Positions 35,239-43,905 are shown, counted from the stretch's first letter. The stretch: 64,000 bases of DNA from Sphingomonas kaistensis (GCF_036884275.1 NZ_CP145607.1:2725998-2789997); one strand, 5' to 3'. A program made the numbers and translations. Notes: generated from the sequence alone by a model not told the origin.

Positions 35239-35988
35239 ATGAGCTGGACTGACGAACGCATCGATCGGCTGAAGGCCATGTGGGCCGAGGGCAAGACCGC
35301 CAGCGCCATCGCCGAGGAACTTGGCGGGGTCAGCCGCAACGCGGTGATCGGCAAGGCCCATCGCCTCGGCCTCGATTCGCGCCCGTCGCCGGTCAAGGCG
35401 GGTGAGGACAAGACGGCTCCCTCAGCCGCCGCGACCCCTGCCGCCGCTGCCCCGGTGACCGAGCGCGCGACCCCGTCGCGGGTGCGCGAAAAGCCGCCCA
35501 TCGCCGCCATTCTCGAAGCCGCCGCGCCGATGCCCGAGGATGAGCTGAAGCCCGCCCCGGCCCCCGCCGCCGCGGCAGCTCCTGCCGCCGCCGCGCCCGC
35601 TGCTGCTGCGGCCGCGCCCGCTCCCGCTTCCGGCAAGGCCGGCGAGCCGGTCATGGTGTATCGCTCGATCGGTCCGGGCGGCTTCGTTCGCCAAGGCCCC
35701 GGCGACCAGCAGCCGCCGATCCCGCCCGCCCCGCCGCGCCGCCTCGTTCCGGCCAAGCCATCGCCCGAAATGGCGGACAAGACCGGCCTGCTCGAATTGA
35801 ACGATCGCATCTGCAAATGGCCGCTCGGCCACCCGGGTGAGCCCGACTTTCATTTCTGCGGGCAGCAGGCCAATCCCGGCTATCCATATTGCGTCCAGCA
35901 TTGCGGCGTCGCCTATCAGGCCCAGCTCCCCCGCCGCGACCGCCGCCCGCCCCCGCCGCTGCCTTATGGCGGTCCGCGGGTTCGCTGA
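35239..35988 (+). CDS. gcrA: GcrA cell-cycle regulator
   Basis: A 249-residue alphaproteobacterial transcription factor that recruits sigma-70 RNA polymerase to methylated GAnTC promoters in Caulobacter. The DNA-binding N-terminus MSWTDERIDRLKAMWAEGKT and GGVSRNAVIGKAHRLGL is unmistakable; the C-terminal sigma-interacting part has NDRICKWPLGHPGEPDFHFC and the following CVQHCGVAYQ. A long Ala/Pro linker (~70-165) joins them. A strong terminator follows. Confidence 0.95.
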   Translation: MSWTDERIDRLKAMWAEGKTASAIAEELGGVSRNAVIGKAHRLGLDSRPSPVKAGEDKTAPSAAATPAAAAPVTERATPSRVREKPPIAAILEAAAPMPEDELKPAPAPAAAAAPAAAAPAAAAAAPAPASGKAGEPVMVYRSIGPGGFVRQGPGDQQPPIPPAPPRRLVPAKPSPEMADKTGLLELNDRICKWPLGHPGEPDFHFCGQQANPGYPYCVQHCGVAYQAQLPRRDRRPPPPLPYGGPRVR

Positions 35989-36012
35989 TCCGGGCTTTAC
36001 CGAACGACAAAT

Positions 36013-36048
36013 GGGCTCCGGAAGCATCTGCCTCCGGAGCCCTTTTTT
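36013..36048 (+). terminator. Rho-independent terminator after gcrA
   Basis: Perfect 10-bp stem GGGCTCCGGA (36013-36022) / TCCGGAGCCC (36033-36042) followed by six T residues (36043-36048), 24 bases past the gcrA stop. Confidence 0.93.
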
Positions 36049-36057
36049 CAACTGAGA

Positions 36058-36555
36058 TCAGACGCTTTCGGGCGACCGTTCCTCGGTCGCAGGCTCGGCC
36101 TTTGCCTCGATCCGGTCATGCTGCGGAGCGCTCGCCGCGCCGCCGATCTCGATCCGCCGCGGCTTCATCGCCTCGGGGATTTCGCGCGTGAGCGTCAGCG
36201 CAAGCATGCCATCGGCAAGCGCCGCGCCGGTCACATTGACATGATCCGCCAGCGCAAAGCGCCGCTCGAAGCTGCGGGTGGCAATCCCGCGGTGAATATA
36301 ATCGGCGCTGCTTTCCTCGCCCTTGCGGCCGCGGATGATCAGCACGTTCTGATGGCTGGTGATCTCGATCTCGTCCCGCCGGAACCCGGCCACCGCAAGC
36401 TCGATACGATACTCATGCTCACTGGTCCGGATGAGATCGAATGGCGGATAATTTTCGCCCGCTCCGGATGCGGCGCTGCTTTCCAGCATGTCGAACAACC
36501 GGTCGAACCCCACGGCGCTGCGCCGGAAGGGCGTGAAATCGAACGCACTACGCAT
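36058..36555 (-). CDS. Small heat-shock protein Hsp20 (IbpA-like)
   Basis: A 165-residue alpha-crystallin holdase. The crystallin domain runs from YPPFDLIRTSEHEYRIELAV to ADGMLALTLTREIPE, which holds the conserved A-x-x-x-G-x-L motif; the C-terminal IEI motif appears as RRIEIGG. The start is ATG 36555 (MRSAFDFTPFRRSAVGFDRL). Its leader contains a candidate ROSE-type thermometer and a sigma-32-like promoter. Confidence 0.93.
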   Translation of the reverse strand: MRSAFDFTPFRRSAVGFDRLFDMLESSAASGAGENYPPFDLIRTSEHEYRIELAVAGFRRDEIEITSHQNVLIIRGRKGEESSADYIHRGIATRSFERRFALADHVNVTGAALADGMLALTLTREIPEAMKPRRIEIGGAASAPQHDRIEAKAEPATEERSPESV

Positions 36556-36562
36556 TTCTTGT

Positions 36563-36592
36563 CCTCCTTTGCTTGAGTGAGCAACAAGGCGG
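36563..36592 (-). promoter_or_regulatory. ROSE-like RNA thermometer in the hsp20 leader
   Basis: Immediately before the hsp20 start, CCGCCTT (36592-36586) can pair with the Shine-Dalgarno AAGGAGG (36569-36563) with one G-A mismatch. Inside it, TGCT (36583-36580) pairs AGCA (36573-36570), leaving a GT bulge and a six-base loop. A weak, mismatch-containing hairpin burying the ribosome-binding site is the design of ROSE elements that control alphaproteobacterial small heat-shock genes. Fold and function are inferred. Confidence 0.5.
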
Positions 36593-36655
36593 ACCGAAAG
36601 AGCGACAAGCCCCCGGCCCGTCACCGGACCCTTATTGAGGCGTCCGGCAACGAGA

Positions 36656-36684
36656 ATTTTGGAAGGCAATTTTGCAGTTTCAAG
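36656..36684 (-). promoter_or_regulatory. Sigma-32-like heat-shock promoter
   Basis: On the minus strand CTTGAA (36684-36679) is followed after 16 bases by CCAAAAT (36662-36656). CTTGAA matches the RpoH -35; the second box is only a partial match to the CCCCATnT -10. It lies ~100 bases before the hsp20 start. Confidence 0.45.
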
Positions 36685-36731
36685 GGGTGCCGACCCGTCA
36701 GGAGGAAGGCCGGGCCGGCACCCGGCGCGGC

Positions 36732-37316
36732 TCAGCCCGGAAGCGAGACCGCGTTGGTGACATGAATGACGCCGTTCGACTGCATCACGTCGGCCTGCGT
36801 CACGGTGGCGGTGCCGCCCTTGGCATCGACCAGCACGATATTGTTGCCCTGCATCCGCGCGGTCAGCGTGCCGCCCTGCACGGTGGTCAGGCGCGCACTG
36901 CCGCCGCCGGCGCGGATCTGCTGCATCAGATCGGCGGCGGTGACCCGGCCGGGCACGACATGATAGGTCAGCACGGTCTGCAGCATCGCCTTGTTCTCGG
37001 GCTTGAGCAGCATGTCGACCGTGCCCGCCGGAAGCGCGGCAAAGGCGGCGTTGGTCGGCGCGAACACGGTGAAGGGCCCCGGGCCCGACAGCGTATCGAC
37101 CAGCCCCGCCGCCTTGACCGCCGCGACCAGCGTGGTGTGATCGGCCGAATTCACCGCATTCTCGATGATGTTGCGCGATGCATACATCGGCGCCCCGCCG
37201 ACGGTGACCGTCTGCGCGGACTGCATCGAGGCCATCGATCCATCATCGGCCATCGTCATGCACGCTCCCAGCGGAAGCGCCGCCGCCATCACACTCAGCA
37301 TCGCCAGTTTCGACAT
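36732..37316 (-). CDS. Fasciclin (FAS1) domain lipoprotein
   Basis: About 194 residues. A signal peptide MSKLAMLSVMAAALPLGAC ends in a lipobox, so outer-envelope anchoring is likely; an in-frame ATG at 37322 is the alternative start. One FAS1 domain follows: H1 box VDTLSGPGPFTVFAPTNAAF and H2-like DVMQSNGVIHVTNAVSLPG. FAS1 proteins mediate adhesion or surface interaction. A GC-rich hairpin at 36709-36726 lies just beyond the stop and may terminate the transcript. Confidence 0.9.
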   Translation of the reverse strand: MSKLAMLSVMAAALPLGACMTMADDGSMASMQSAQTVTVGGAPMYASRNIIENAVNSADHTTLVAAVKAAGLVDTLSGPGPFTVFAPTNAAFAALPAGTVDMLLKPENKAMLQTVLTYHVVPGRVTAADLMQQIRAGGGSARLTTVQGGTLTARMQGNNIVLVDAKGGTATVTQADVMQSNGVIHVTNAVSLPG

Positions 37317-37465
37317 CGTCATCGTATCAATCTCCCGTTCGGCCTCGTCGCCGTCAGGGGAAGCTACGGAGCAGGCGCGGCAGCGGATGCAGCCGGCGGC
37401 ACGCGTGCCCGCTGTCCGCCACCCTGCGAAGGCCGGCATCCCCCTCGCCAGGGACGCCGCTCGCG

Positions 37466-37495
37466 AATATCAGCAATGGGTGGAAAGCGGACATT
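37466..37495. repeat. Short palindromic repeat, copy 1
   Basis: A ~30-base element, arms AATATCAGC and GCGGACATT around AATGGGTGGAAA. It is one of at least four copies in this window; the arms of the best copy pair to form a hairpin. Confidence 0.75.
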
Positions 37496-37544
37496 AGAAG
37501 CGGAGCAAGATATTGCTGCCTTGGGGCTGATCGTTGCACGCCGG

Positions 37545-37817
37545 TCATAGCTTAAACACGCGCCGTGCCCGCTGCCACCACGACCGGCGGTTGGATGTGG
37601 GAAAAGGCCGACCAGCGAGCCGCGCAGATGGCTGCCTGCGGAAGACGACCTCGAGCATAGCTCTAGTCAGTTCTTTTGGGGCGGGAATTATTGCCGACCC
37701 AGTGTGCTGTAGGACGCCATCAACATGCGCCTCGATCATGGGCGCTCTTGCCCACACGACGAGATGGTCAGGAGACCATTCCACCTCACTGACTAAACAG
37801 TCCTGCATACCGCCCAC
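37545..37817 (-). CDS. Hypothetical protein, probably 5'-truncated
   Basis: A 90-residue frame from a GTG at 37817. The protein-like sequence continues upstream in the same frame without a start codon (PLSVWLEPWADEVEVPARST, up to an in-frame TAG near 37887). VWLEPWADEVEVP resembles the start of a family of small proteins beginning with an EPWG/D-type motif, but I cannot name it. The missing N-terminal start suggests a decayed gene. Composition is AT-richer than average. Confidence 0.35.
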   Translation of the reverse strand: MGGMQDCLVSEVEWSPDHLVVWARAPMIEAHVDGVLQHTGSAIIPAPKELTRAMLEVVFRRQPSARLAGRPFPTSNRRSWWQRARRVFKL

Positions 37818-37964
37818 GACGGTCAGGGTGATCGTTGAACGGGCCGGAACCTCTACTTCGTCAGCCCATGGCTCAAGCCAGACGGAAAGCGGCTACGGAC
37901 CCGGATTTGATAAGCTCCAGTGACAATCGCCGTCGGTCATCTTGTCAGCATTTCAGACCGGCTG

Positions 37965-38031
37965 AATGTCAGCAATGGGTCGAACCCGGCCGTTCGGCCT
38001 GGCTGTCCGCAAATGGGTCGAAAGCGGAAAC
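37965..38031. repeat. Short palindromic repeat, two adjacent part-copies
   Basis: AATGTCAGCAATGGGTCGAA (from 37965) and CTGTCCGCAAATGGGTCGAA continuing AGCGG (from 38003) are two degenerate copies separated by ~15 bases containing CCGGCCGTTCGGCC. They belong to the same family as the elements at 37466, 43162 and 43769. Confidence 0.65.
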
Positions 38032-38060
38032 TAACTCCCTGGCCCACAACCCGCCGAACG

Positions 38061-39974
38061 TCAGCCGGCCGGATTATGCTTGTGCAGGAACGCCTCGAGC
38101 CGGGCAAGGTAATCGGCAAGGTCGCCTTCGCCCTCGAGATTGTGCTCTGATTTGGCGTAGAAGACGGAGGTGACGTCGGCCCGTCCGCCCTGCAGCGCCT
38201 GCACCATCGCGCGGCCCTGGCGCACGGGGACGACCTCGTCCTTTTCGCCATGCCCGATCAGCACCGGCACCCTGAGCCGGCCCGCCTGCTGCAACGGCGA
38301 CACGGTGGCGAGATCGATCTTCTCTTCGCCCGCGACCTTGGTCTTCCACTCGCGGAAATAGCGGGTCGCGCTGAAGCTTTTGCGATTGGCCTTGAGCTGC
38401 GCGTCGAGGTCGGTGACCCCGGCAAGACTGGCCGCGCAGCGATAGCGCTCCGGATTGCGGATCGCCCCCCACAACGCGGCATAACCGCCATAGGACGCAC
38501 CCACGATGCACACCCGTGCCCGATCGGCGACGCCCGTCTTGATCAGGTGGTCGAGGCCGTCATCGAGATCGTCCTGCATGGCGCGGCCCCATTGGCCATA
38601 GCCCTTCTCGACGAAGCTCTTGCCATAGCCGGTGGAGCCGCGGAACTGCGGCTGGAACACCGCATAGCCGCGGCTGGCGAGGAACTGCACAAAGGCGTCA
38701 TATTCCCAGCTGTCGCGAACGAAGGGCCCGCCATGGGGCATGACGATGGTCGGCAGGTTCTTGCCCGCCGAACCCTTTGGCAGGGTCAGATAGGCCGGAA
38801 TGCTGAGGCCGTCGCGGGCGGCGTAGCGAAGATGAGTGGTCGCCGACATCTGATCCGGATTGATCCGGCCCAGCGGGGCATAGATCATGCTCATCCGCAA
38901 GGTCTTGGGATCGAGCAGGAAATAGGCGCCGGGATCGGATGCGCTGCTCGCATAGATCAGCAGCTTGGATTCGTCGCGCGAGCGGGAGACGATCTCGTTG
39001 ACCGTGGCGGGCAGTGCTTTGTCGATCTTGGCCTGGATCCGCTTCAACTCCGGATCGAGCCACAGGAAGCGCTTGCGGTCGTTCTCATACTCGATGCCGT
39101 CGACGTCCCCCGACCAGCGATCGCCCCACACGCCGGTGACATCGACCTCGGGATCCTCGAAGATCGGTTCGCCGACGGTGCCGGTCTTGAAGTCGTAGCG
39201 GTAGACGCCGAACCGGCCGGTCCGTTCGTTGGTGACGATGGTGCCGGTACCCGACTGGCCGAAGGTGAAGCGATCGACGCTGGAATCGGAATCCTTTTCG
39301 AACTTGCCCTTGATGACCCGCAGCGGTTCGCCCGCCGCATCGCGGTAGAACAGCTTCCAGGCCCGCTCGTCGTAGGCGAGGCCGGCGCGGACCACCCCGT
39401 CGCTGTCGGCATACCAGTCCCACACGTCGGGCCGCGGCTTCTCCACGATCGTCGCCTTGCCGGTGGCGAGGTCCACCCGCTTCACCGCGGGCGTATCGTA
39501 GATCGAATCCTGGCTCGCGACCAAGGCGGTGCGCCCGTCCGGATCGGTGTACAGAACGTCGCCGCCGAGAAAGCCCTGGTTGGAAGGATCGCCCACCCGG
39601 CTTTGCCCGGTCGCGACATCGACCACGACCAGCCGGGTCATCGGATAGGTTTCCCCCTGGAACTGCGTGTACTTGCGGACCCGCAGCAGCAGCCGGCTGG
39701 GCCCCGCCCAGGTGATGGAGGTGACGTCGGCCTTGCCAAGCGGAATGGCGACCGGTGGTTTGGCGGGGTCGGCGGCATCGAAGATCAGGATGCGGCTTGT
39801 CTCGCCCTGCCACGAACGGGCCGCCAGCAGCTTGCCGTCCGCGGACAGACGGGCACCGGTGGCGACGGGCGGTTCGGCGAAATCGGCGATGGACGGGCGC
39901 GTCGCGGGCTGGGCGGTCAGGCATTGGCTGGCAAACAACAAGCTCAGAACGCACGCCCGCAACACGCAACGCAT
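38061..39974 (-). CDS. S9-family prolyl oligopeptidase / acylaminoacyl peptidase
   Basis: A 637-residue secreted peptidase with signal MRCVLRACVLSLLFASQCLT. An N-terminal beta-propeller (to ~370) precedes an alpha/beta-hydrolase domain. The catalytic triad is visible: Ser in VGASYGGYAALWGA, Asp in GHGEKDEVVPVRQG, His in YAKSEHNLEGEG. HGGPFVRDSWEYDAFVQFLA is the oxyanion region. It probably cleaves short peptides in the periplasm. Start ATG 39974. Confidence 0.92.
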   Translation of the reverse strand: MRCVLRACVLSLLFASQCLTAQPATRPSIADFAEPPVATGARLSADGKLLAARSWQGETSRILIFDAADPAKPPVAIPLGKADVTSITWAGPSRLLLRVRKYTQFQGETYPMTRLVVVDVATGQSRVGDPSNQGFLGGDVLYTDPDGRTALVASQDSIYDTPAVKRVDLATGKATIVEKPRPDVWDWYADSDGVVRAGLAYDERAWKLFYRDAAGEPLRVIKGKFEKDSDSSVDRFTFGQSGTGTIVTNERTGRFGVYRYDFKTGTVGEPIFEDPEVDVTGVWGDRWSGDVDGIEYENDRKRFLWLDPELKRIQAKIDKALPATVNEIVSRSRDESKLLIYASSASDPGAYFLLDPKTLRMSMIYAPLGRINPDQMSATTHLRYAARDGLSIPAYLTLPKGSAGKNLPTIVMPHGGPFVRDSWEYDAFVQFLASRGYAVFQPQFRGSTGYGKSFVEKGYGQWGRAMQDDLDDGLDHLIKTGVADRARVCIVGASYGGYAALWGAIRNPERYRCAASLAGVTDLDAQLKANRKSFSATRYFREWKTKVAGEEKIDLATVSPLQQAGRLRVPVLIGHGEKDEVVPVRQGRAMVQALQGGRADVTSVFYAKSEHNLEGEGDLADYLARLEAFLHKHNPAG

Positions 39975-40229
39975 AAGATGATCCCCCTTGGAACTCGGCG
40001 CCAAGCTGCCGCAAGATGCCGGCAAAGAGAAGCCCGCAAGATCGATGCGACATGGACGGTCGATCTTAAGGAACCACGAAGATCCGCTCAGGATCTCAAG
40101 TAATGATACGCGCAGCAATCTGGATGCGCGGACCGTTCCGCCTTGGAGAGTCCGCCATGACTGCCTGCCGGCCCTCAGGCGAAGTTACCGCCTGCGCCCG
40201 CGCGAACGATCAGCCGAATAGAACCGCAA

Positions 40230-41352
40230 TCAGTCCAGCAGTGTCGGCGCGAACACCTTGCTCCGCGCCGCAGGATCATCCTTCGGCAACCTCAGGACCA
40301 TGCAGCACCCCTGCTCCATCTTGTCGTGCAGCTCGAGCACCCCGTCATGCAGATGCGCGATACGCTGGCAGGTCGCCAGGCCAAGACCGATGCCGTCGCT
40401 GCTCTCGCCCTTATAGAATTGCGAAAACACCAGATCCTTTTTCTTGGGCGGAATGCCGGTGCCATTGTCGCCGACATAAAAGACGTGCTCGCCGTCGGCC
40501 TCCTTGTAGTGAATGGTCACCACCAGGCGATCGGCGCCGGCATGCTTGATCGAATTTTCGATGAGGTTCTGGAACAACTGCCTAAGCAGGTTCGGTTCGA
40601 TCAGCAGGATCGGCAGCCGGGTGACGTGCAACTCGGCATCGGAACTTTCGATCAGGGCCGACAGGTTGAAGCGCACTTCTTCCAGCAGGAGATTGAGGTC
40701 GTAGCGCTCGAACGCCAGCTCCTGCGTCTCGACGGCGGCGGCTTTCAGCAGCGACGACACGAAGCCGGCCAGCCCGGTCGCACTGGCGCGAAGCGAGTTC
40801 AGCACCATCGTCGAACGCTCTTTCAGAACGGAGCCGCTGTCGCGTTCGATGAGATTCAGGCCGGCGATGATCGCCGCGATGGGATTCTTGAGGTCGTGCG
40901 CGACGCTATACGAGTAGACCTTGAGCTGTGCGTTCAATCGCACCAGCCGGCGTTCGCGCGCCGCCAGTTCGGTGATGTCGGTTGAAAAGCACACCAGCCT
41001 CTTTTCGCCGTTGGCCATCGTGACCGCAGACCTTGCGCGACAGCAGCGAGATTTTGCGCCCGGTCCAGTCGGTCAGTTCCTCGACCATTTCGCTATGGCC
41101 TTCGCGGAACGCCCGCGATCCTCGCTGAGGAACAGCGCAGCTTCCTCGGCGGTGAAGCTTTCCACGGTGGTGGTGCCGATGATGACGGCCCGCTGCTCGG
41201 GCGCGTAGATGCTGAGAAACGCCTCGTTGGCATAAACCAGCCGGCTCTTCTCGTCTTTGATGAAGACAAGGCCGGGCTGACTTTGCAGCAGGTAGGTGAC
41301 CAGCGCCGAATCGCTGTCGAAGACCGACGGCGCATTTCGTTCGAAAAACTAA
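40230..41352 (-). pseudogene. PAS-domain sensor histidine kinase, frameshifted
   Basis: Read 5' to 3' on the minus strand, a PAS domain (ALVTYLLQSQPGLVFIKDEK, YANEAFLSIYAPEQ) runs in one frame to about 41118. The expected continuation (AFREGHSEMVEELTDWTG, KISLLSRKV) is in a second frame to about 41036. The kinase part returns to the first frame: H-box YSVAHDLKNPIAAI, N-box NLIENSIKHAGADRL, G-boxes VGDNGTGIPPKKK and GIGLGLATCQRI. The first frame has a TGA in between, and the N-terminus lacks a start (ATG then TAG near 41345). Two compensating indels, or two sequencing errors, are needed. The last 262 residues alone could be translated from ATG 41018. Confidence 0.75.
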
Positions 41353-41504
41353 AATGGCATACCGAGCTTCGCCCCCCAACCACGCCGCTCGCAGCATCGG
41401 CACATTAGGGATGCGGCCCCGACGCGCAAAGCCTTGTTTTTGCGTGAAAACAGCGACGCCCCCACCGCCGGTGACGTCACTCGGGCTCGATCCCGGCCCG
41501 TTTC

Positions 41505-41882
41505 CTACTTCTTGGCCGGGCCACCCGTCTTGGGCAGGGAGCGACCGATCTCCACCCGCACGGCATCGACCGCCCGGCCCTGCGCCTGCAGCGACTTGAA
41601 ACACGCATTCATCATCGGGCCGGTCCGGTCGGCCTTGATCAGCTTCGCCTGCGCCAGATAACGGCCCTTCAACGCACCCGCCGGGACCCGCGCGCTGACC
41701 CGCCCGAGATAATATTGCGTCACCGCGGCGGCAGCCTGCTTCACCGCCGGTTCCTTGGCCGTGTTCTGAAACAAGGTGCCGAGGATCAGGCAGCGCACAT
41801 CCTCGTCGATGGACTGCGCGTCGGCAGGCGCCGCACTCAACAAGACCGCGAGGAACGCGCCGGAACTCAATATACGCTGCAT
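41505..41882 (-). CDS. Secreted hypothetical protein
   Basis: A 125-residue protein with a signal peptide (MQRILSSGAFLAVLLSAAPADA). The mature part is mostly helical with two Cys (DVRCLILGTLFQN and MMNACFKSLQAQG). No family is recognised. The start is ATG 41882, just upstream of which is AAAAGGGGTCAGCC. Confidence 0.7.
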   Translation of the reverse strand: MQRILSSGAFLAVLLSAAPADAQSIDEDVRCLILGTLFQNTAKEPAVKQAAAAVTQYYLGRVSARVPAGALKGRYLAQAKLIKADRTGPMMNACFKSLQAQGRAVDAVRVEIGRSLPKTGGPAKK

Positions 41883-41938
41883 GGCTGACCCCTTTTGATG
41901 CGGTCTAGACGCAAAGCCCTCGCACCGCCACGTCGCCG

Positions 41939-43018
41939 TCACCCGCCCACCTTGCGCGACGGCGAAGCCGAGCCGCGCCGCAGCGCGTCGAGCGCGCTCA
42001 CCAGCCTCGTCCGTGCCGCGCCCCCCGCCTCGTTGGCGACGACGCAATAGCCGGCCCCCTCGTCCGGATATAGCGCGGTGATCGCGTGCCACATCGTATT
42101 GGACCCTTCATGGACCAGCGCCCGCCCGCCGCCCGCGCTGCGCTGAAGGCCCCATCCCCCCGCATAGGTCGCGCCCGCGACCGGCGGACGAAGCAGATGC
42201 GCGATCGTGTCAGCCCGCAGCAGCCTTGATTTCGGTTGCAGGAAGAGTCCCAGAAACCGCCCGTAATCGCTCATCGACAGATGCACCCTCCCCGCCGGTC
42301 CCAGCACGGGGGGATTGTCGGCCAACCCCGCCGGATCCACCGCGACCTTGCCCCGATGCCCCCACGGACTGTCCCCCGTCGGCGCCCCGAACCCGCTCCG
42401 CCGCATGCCCAGCGGCGCGAACAAGCGCCGCGTCATCACCTCTTCCCAGCTCTGCCCCGTCGCCCGCTCGATCGCCGCGCCCACCAGCACGAAGCCGGCG
42501 TTGCAGTAAGCAAAGCGGCCGCGGGTCGGACCGGGCGGCTGCGCCAGCAACTCGCGCGCGAACTCGGCGCGCTGCACCGCGACCGGACGCCGATCGAGAT
42601 GACGCTGCATCAGCCACGCCCCCGCCATCAGGCGATCGTCCAGCCCGGCGACATGGCCCATCACCTGTTCGATCGTGACCGCCGACCATTCGGGATGAAC
42701 CGCGAGCCCCGGAAAAAGCGCGGGCAAAGTCGCCTCCCACCGGAACACCCCGCGCTCGACCAGCACCGCATACAGGGCCGCCGTCATCGCCTTGCTGTTC
42801 GACCCGAGGTGCCAGCGATCGCCCGCCACGATCGCTCGTCCCCCCGGCCCGGCCCGCGTCACGCCCGCCACCCCTTCCGACCGCAACCCACGCCGGTCGA
42901 ACACCGCGCCGACCTGCCCGACGAGGCCTTCGACTGCCCCTTGCGCTGCGAGGAGGCGGGTCGGCACGACCCCAAGAGCGGCAGCTGCGGCAAGAAAAGA
43001 GCGACGATCAAGGTTCAT
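41939..43018 (-). CDS. Serine hydrolase, beta-lactamase/class C (S12) fold
   Basis: A 359-residue exported protein; the start MNLDRRSFLAAAAALGVVPT carries a Tat-type RRSFL signal. The S12 motifs are SxxK in HLGSNSKAMTAALYAV, YxN in FAYCNAGFVLVGAAI, and HxG in ALVHEGSNTMWHAI. It is a second member of the same superfamily as the gene at 3966 but not a close copy. Probable peptidase/esterase; substrate unknown. Confidence 0.88.
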   Translation of the reverse strand: MNLDRRSFLAAAAALGVVPTRLLAAQGAVEGLVGQVGAVFDRRGLRSEGVAGVTRAGPGGRAIVAGDRWHLGSNSKAMTAALYAVLVERGVFRWEATLPALFPGLAVHPEWSAVTIEQVMGHVAGLDDRLMAGAWLMQRHLDRRPVAVQRAEFARELLAQPPGPTRGRFAYCNAGFVLVGAAIERATGQSWEEVMTRRLFAPLGMRRSGFGAPTGDSPWGHRGKVAVDPAGLADNPPVLGPAGRVHLSMSDYGRFLGLFLQPKSRLLRADTIAHLLRPPVAGATYAGGWGLQRSAGGGRALVHEGSNTMWHAITALYPDEGAGYCVVANEAGGAARTRLVSALDALRRGSASPSRKVGG

Positions 43019-43161
43019 CGCCTTGCTCTAGGAAGGTCTCAAATCACGAACAAGCGGGGCTTGGACGCTCACCGTCGCCCCCAATGCGGATTGCCGAACG
43101 AGACACATTCTTGGCGACAGTGTCGACACACCGGCAAACTGTCCTTGCCGCAATTGGCGCT

Positions 43162-43191
43162 AATGTCTGCAATGGGTGGAAAGCGGACATT
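43162..43191. repeat. Short palindromic repeat, best copy
   Basis: AATGTCTGC, then AATGGGTGGAAA, then GCGGACATT: nine-base arms pairing with one T-G wobble around a 12-base loop. It lies 12 bases from the stop of the orphan gene at 43203. Confidence 0.8.
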
Positions 43192-43202
43192 GGCGAATGG
43201 CG

Positions 43203-43718
43203 CTAACTGATCCAATCAAACCTTTGTCGCGCAGCGCTTTCAGCAGCTTCAAGGCTTGGAAATTCGCTCGACCAATCCCTTGGCACCCACGCCTCAAGCT
43301 CTGCCTCCCTCATTCGCTCCTCAAGGGTAAAGCGGTAATGGCCATCATCGTAGAGATTGAAGCAGAGGCGGCTGTTCCCATCCGCAGATGCCGCAGTCTT
43401 GATTGCATTGGCGAACCGCATGCTCGCGTCGAAGGCGGGCTGGAGTGCCCGCAGGTTTACCTCGTCACCCGTGTCGCTGCTGCGCCAGATTATAGGCCCG
43501 TCTGAGTAGTCCTCCGGGTAGCGAAGGATCTCCAGCATGGATTCTTCCCAAACATGCCACTCGGCGAGGTCTTGGCCAGCTGCGGTTACGCGCTCGATGA
43601 TGAACTCCCAGCCCAGCCACTTCAGAGAACCGTAGCTGCTACGGTCAATGCCTGTGTGCGCGAGTGACAAGCGCCGTCGTTCAGGAGACGATACCTCGGC
43701 TACGAAGTGGCGGGGCAT
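43203..43718 (-). CDS. Orphan hypothetical protein
   Basis: A 171-residue soluble protein (start ATG 43718, MPRHFVAEVSSPERRRL) of unknown family. It has a Trp-rich N-terminal half (SLKWLGWEFIIE, AEWHVWEESMLEI) and a conserved-looking core CFNLYDDGHYRFTLEERM. Composition is less GC-rich than neighbours and it is flanked on both sides by copies of the palindromic repeat, which suggests an acquired gene. I do not recognise it. Confidence 0.6.
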   Translation of the reverse strand: MPRHFVAEVSSPERRRLSLAHTGIDRSSYGSLKWLGWEFIIERVTAAGQDLAEWHVWEESMLEILRYPEDYSDGPIIWRSSDTGDEVNLRALQPAFDASMRFANAIKTAASADGNSRLCFNLYDDGHYRFTLEERMREAELEAWVPRDWSSEFPSLEAAESAARQRFDWIS

Positions 43719-43768
43719 ATTCACTTAGACTCTCTCCGACGCAAGTCGGGAGCCTGCCGAGTTGCTCG

Positions 43769-43796
43769 AATGTCCGCAATGGGTCGAGAGCGGACG
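43769..43796. repeat. Short palindromic repeat, copy 4
   Basis: AATGTCCGC, AATGGGTCGAGA, then GCGGAC: same family as above, with a truncated right arm. It lies between the orphan gene and the PEP-CTERM gene. Confidence 0.7.
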
Positions 43797-43905
43797 CTCG
43801 CAAGGAAACTCCGTACTCCGCTAATCTCATCAGCGACGCCGCGGCCCGCCTCCAGCGCCTGCTGCAATGCATGCGCGTGGAAGCGGGCCTGACGCCCGTC
43901 ACCGT

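Larger units (their letters stand above)
37323..38060. other. Low-gene-density region with repeats and a gene remnant
   Basis: Between the fasciclin gene and the S9 peptidase there is ~740 bases with no confident intact gene. It holds three copies or part-copies of a short palindromic repeat (about 37466, 37965 and 38003) and one probably 5'-truncated reading frame on the minus strand at 37545. The composition is less GC-rich than the flanks. Confidence 0.6.
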
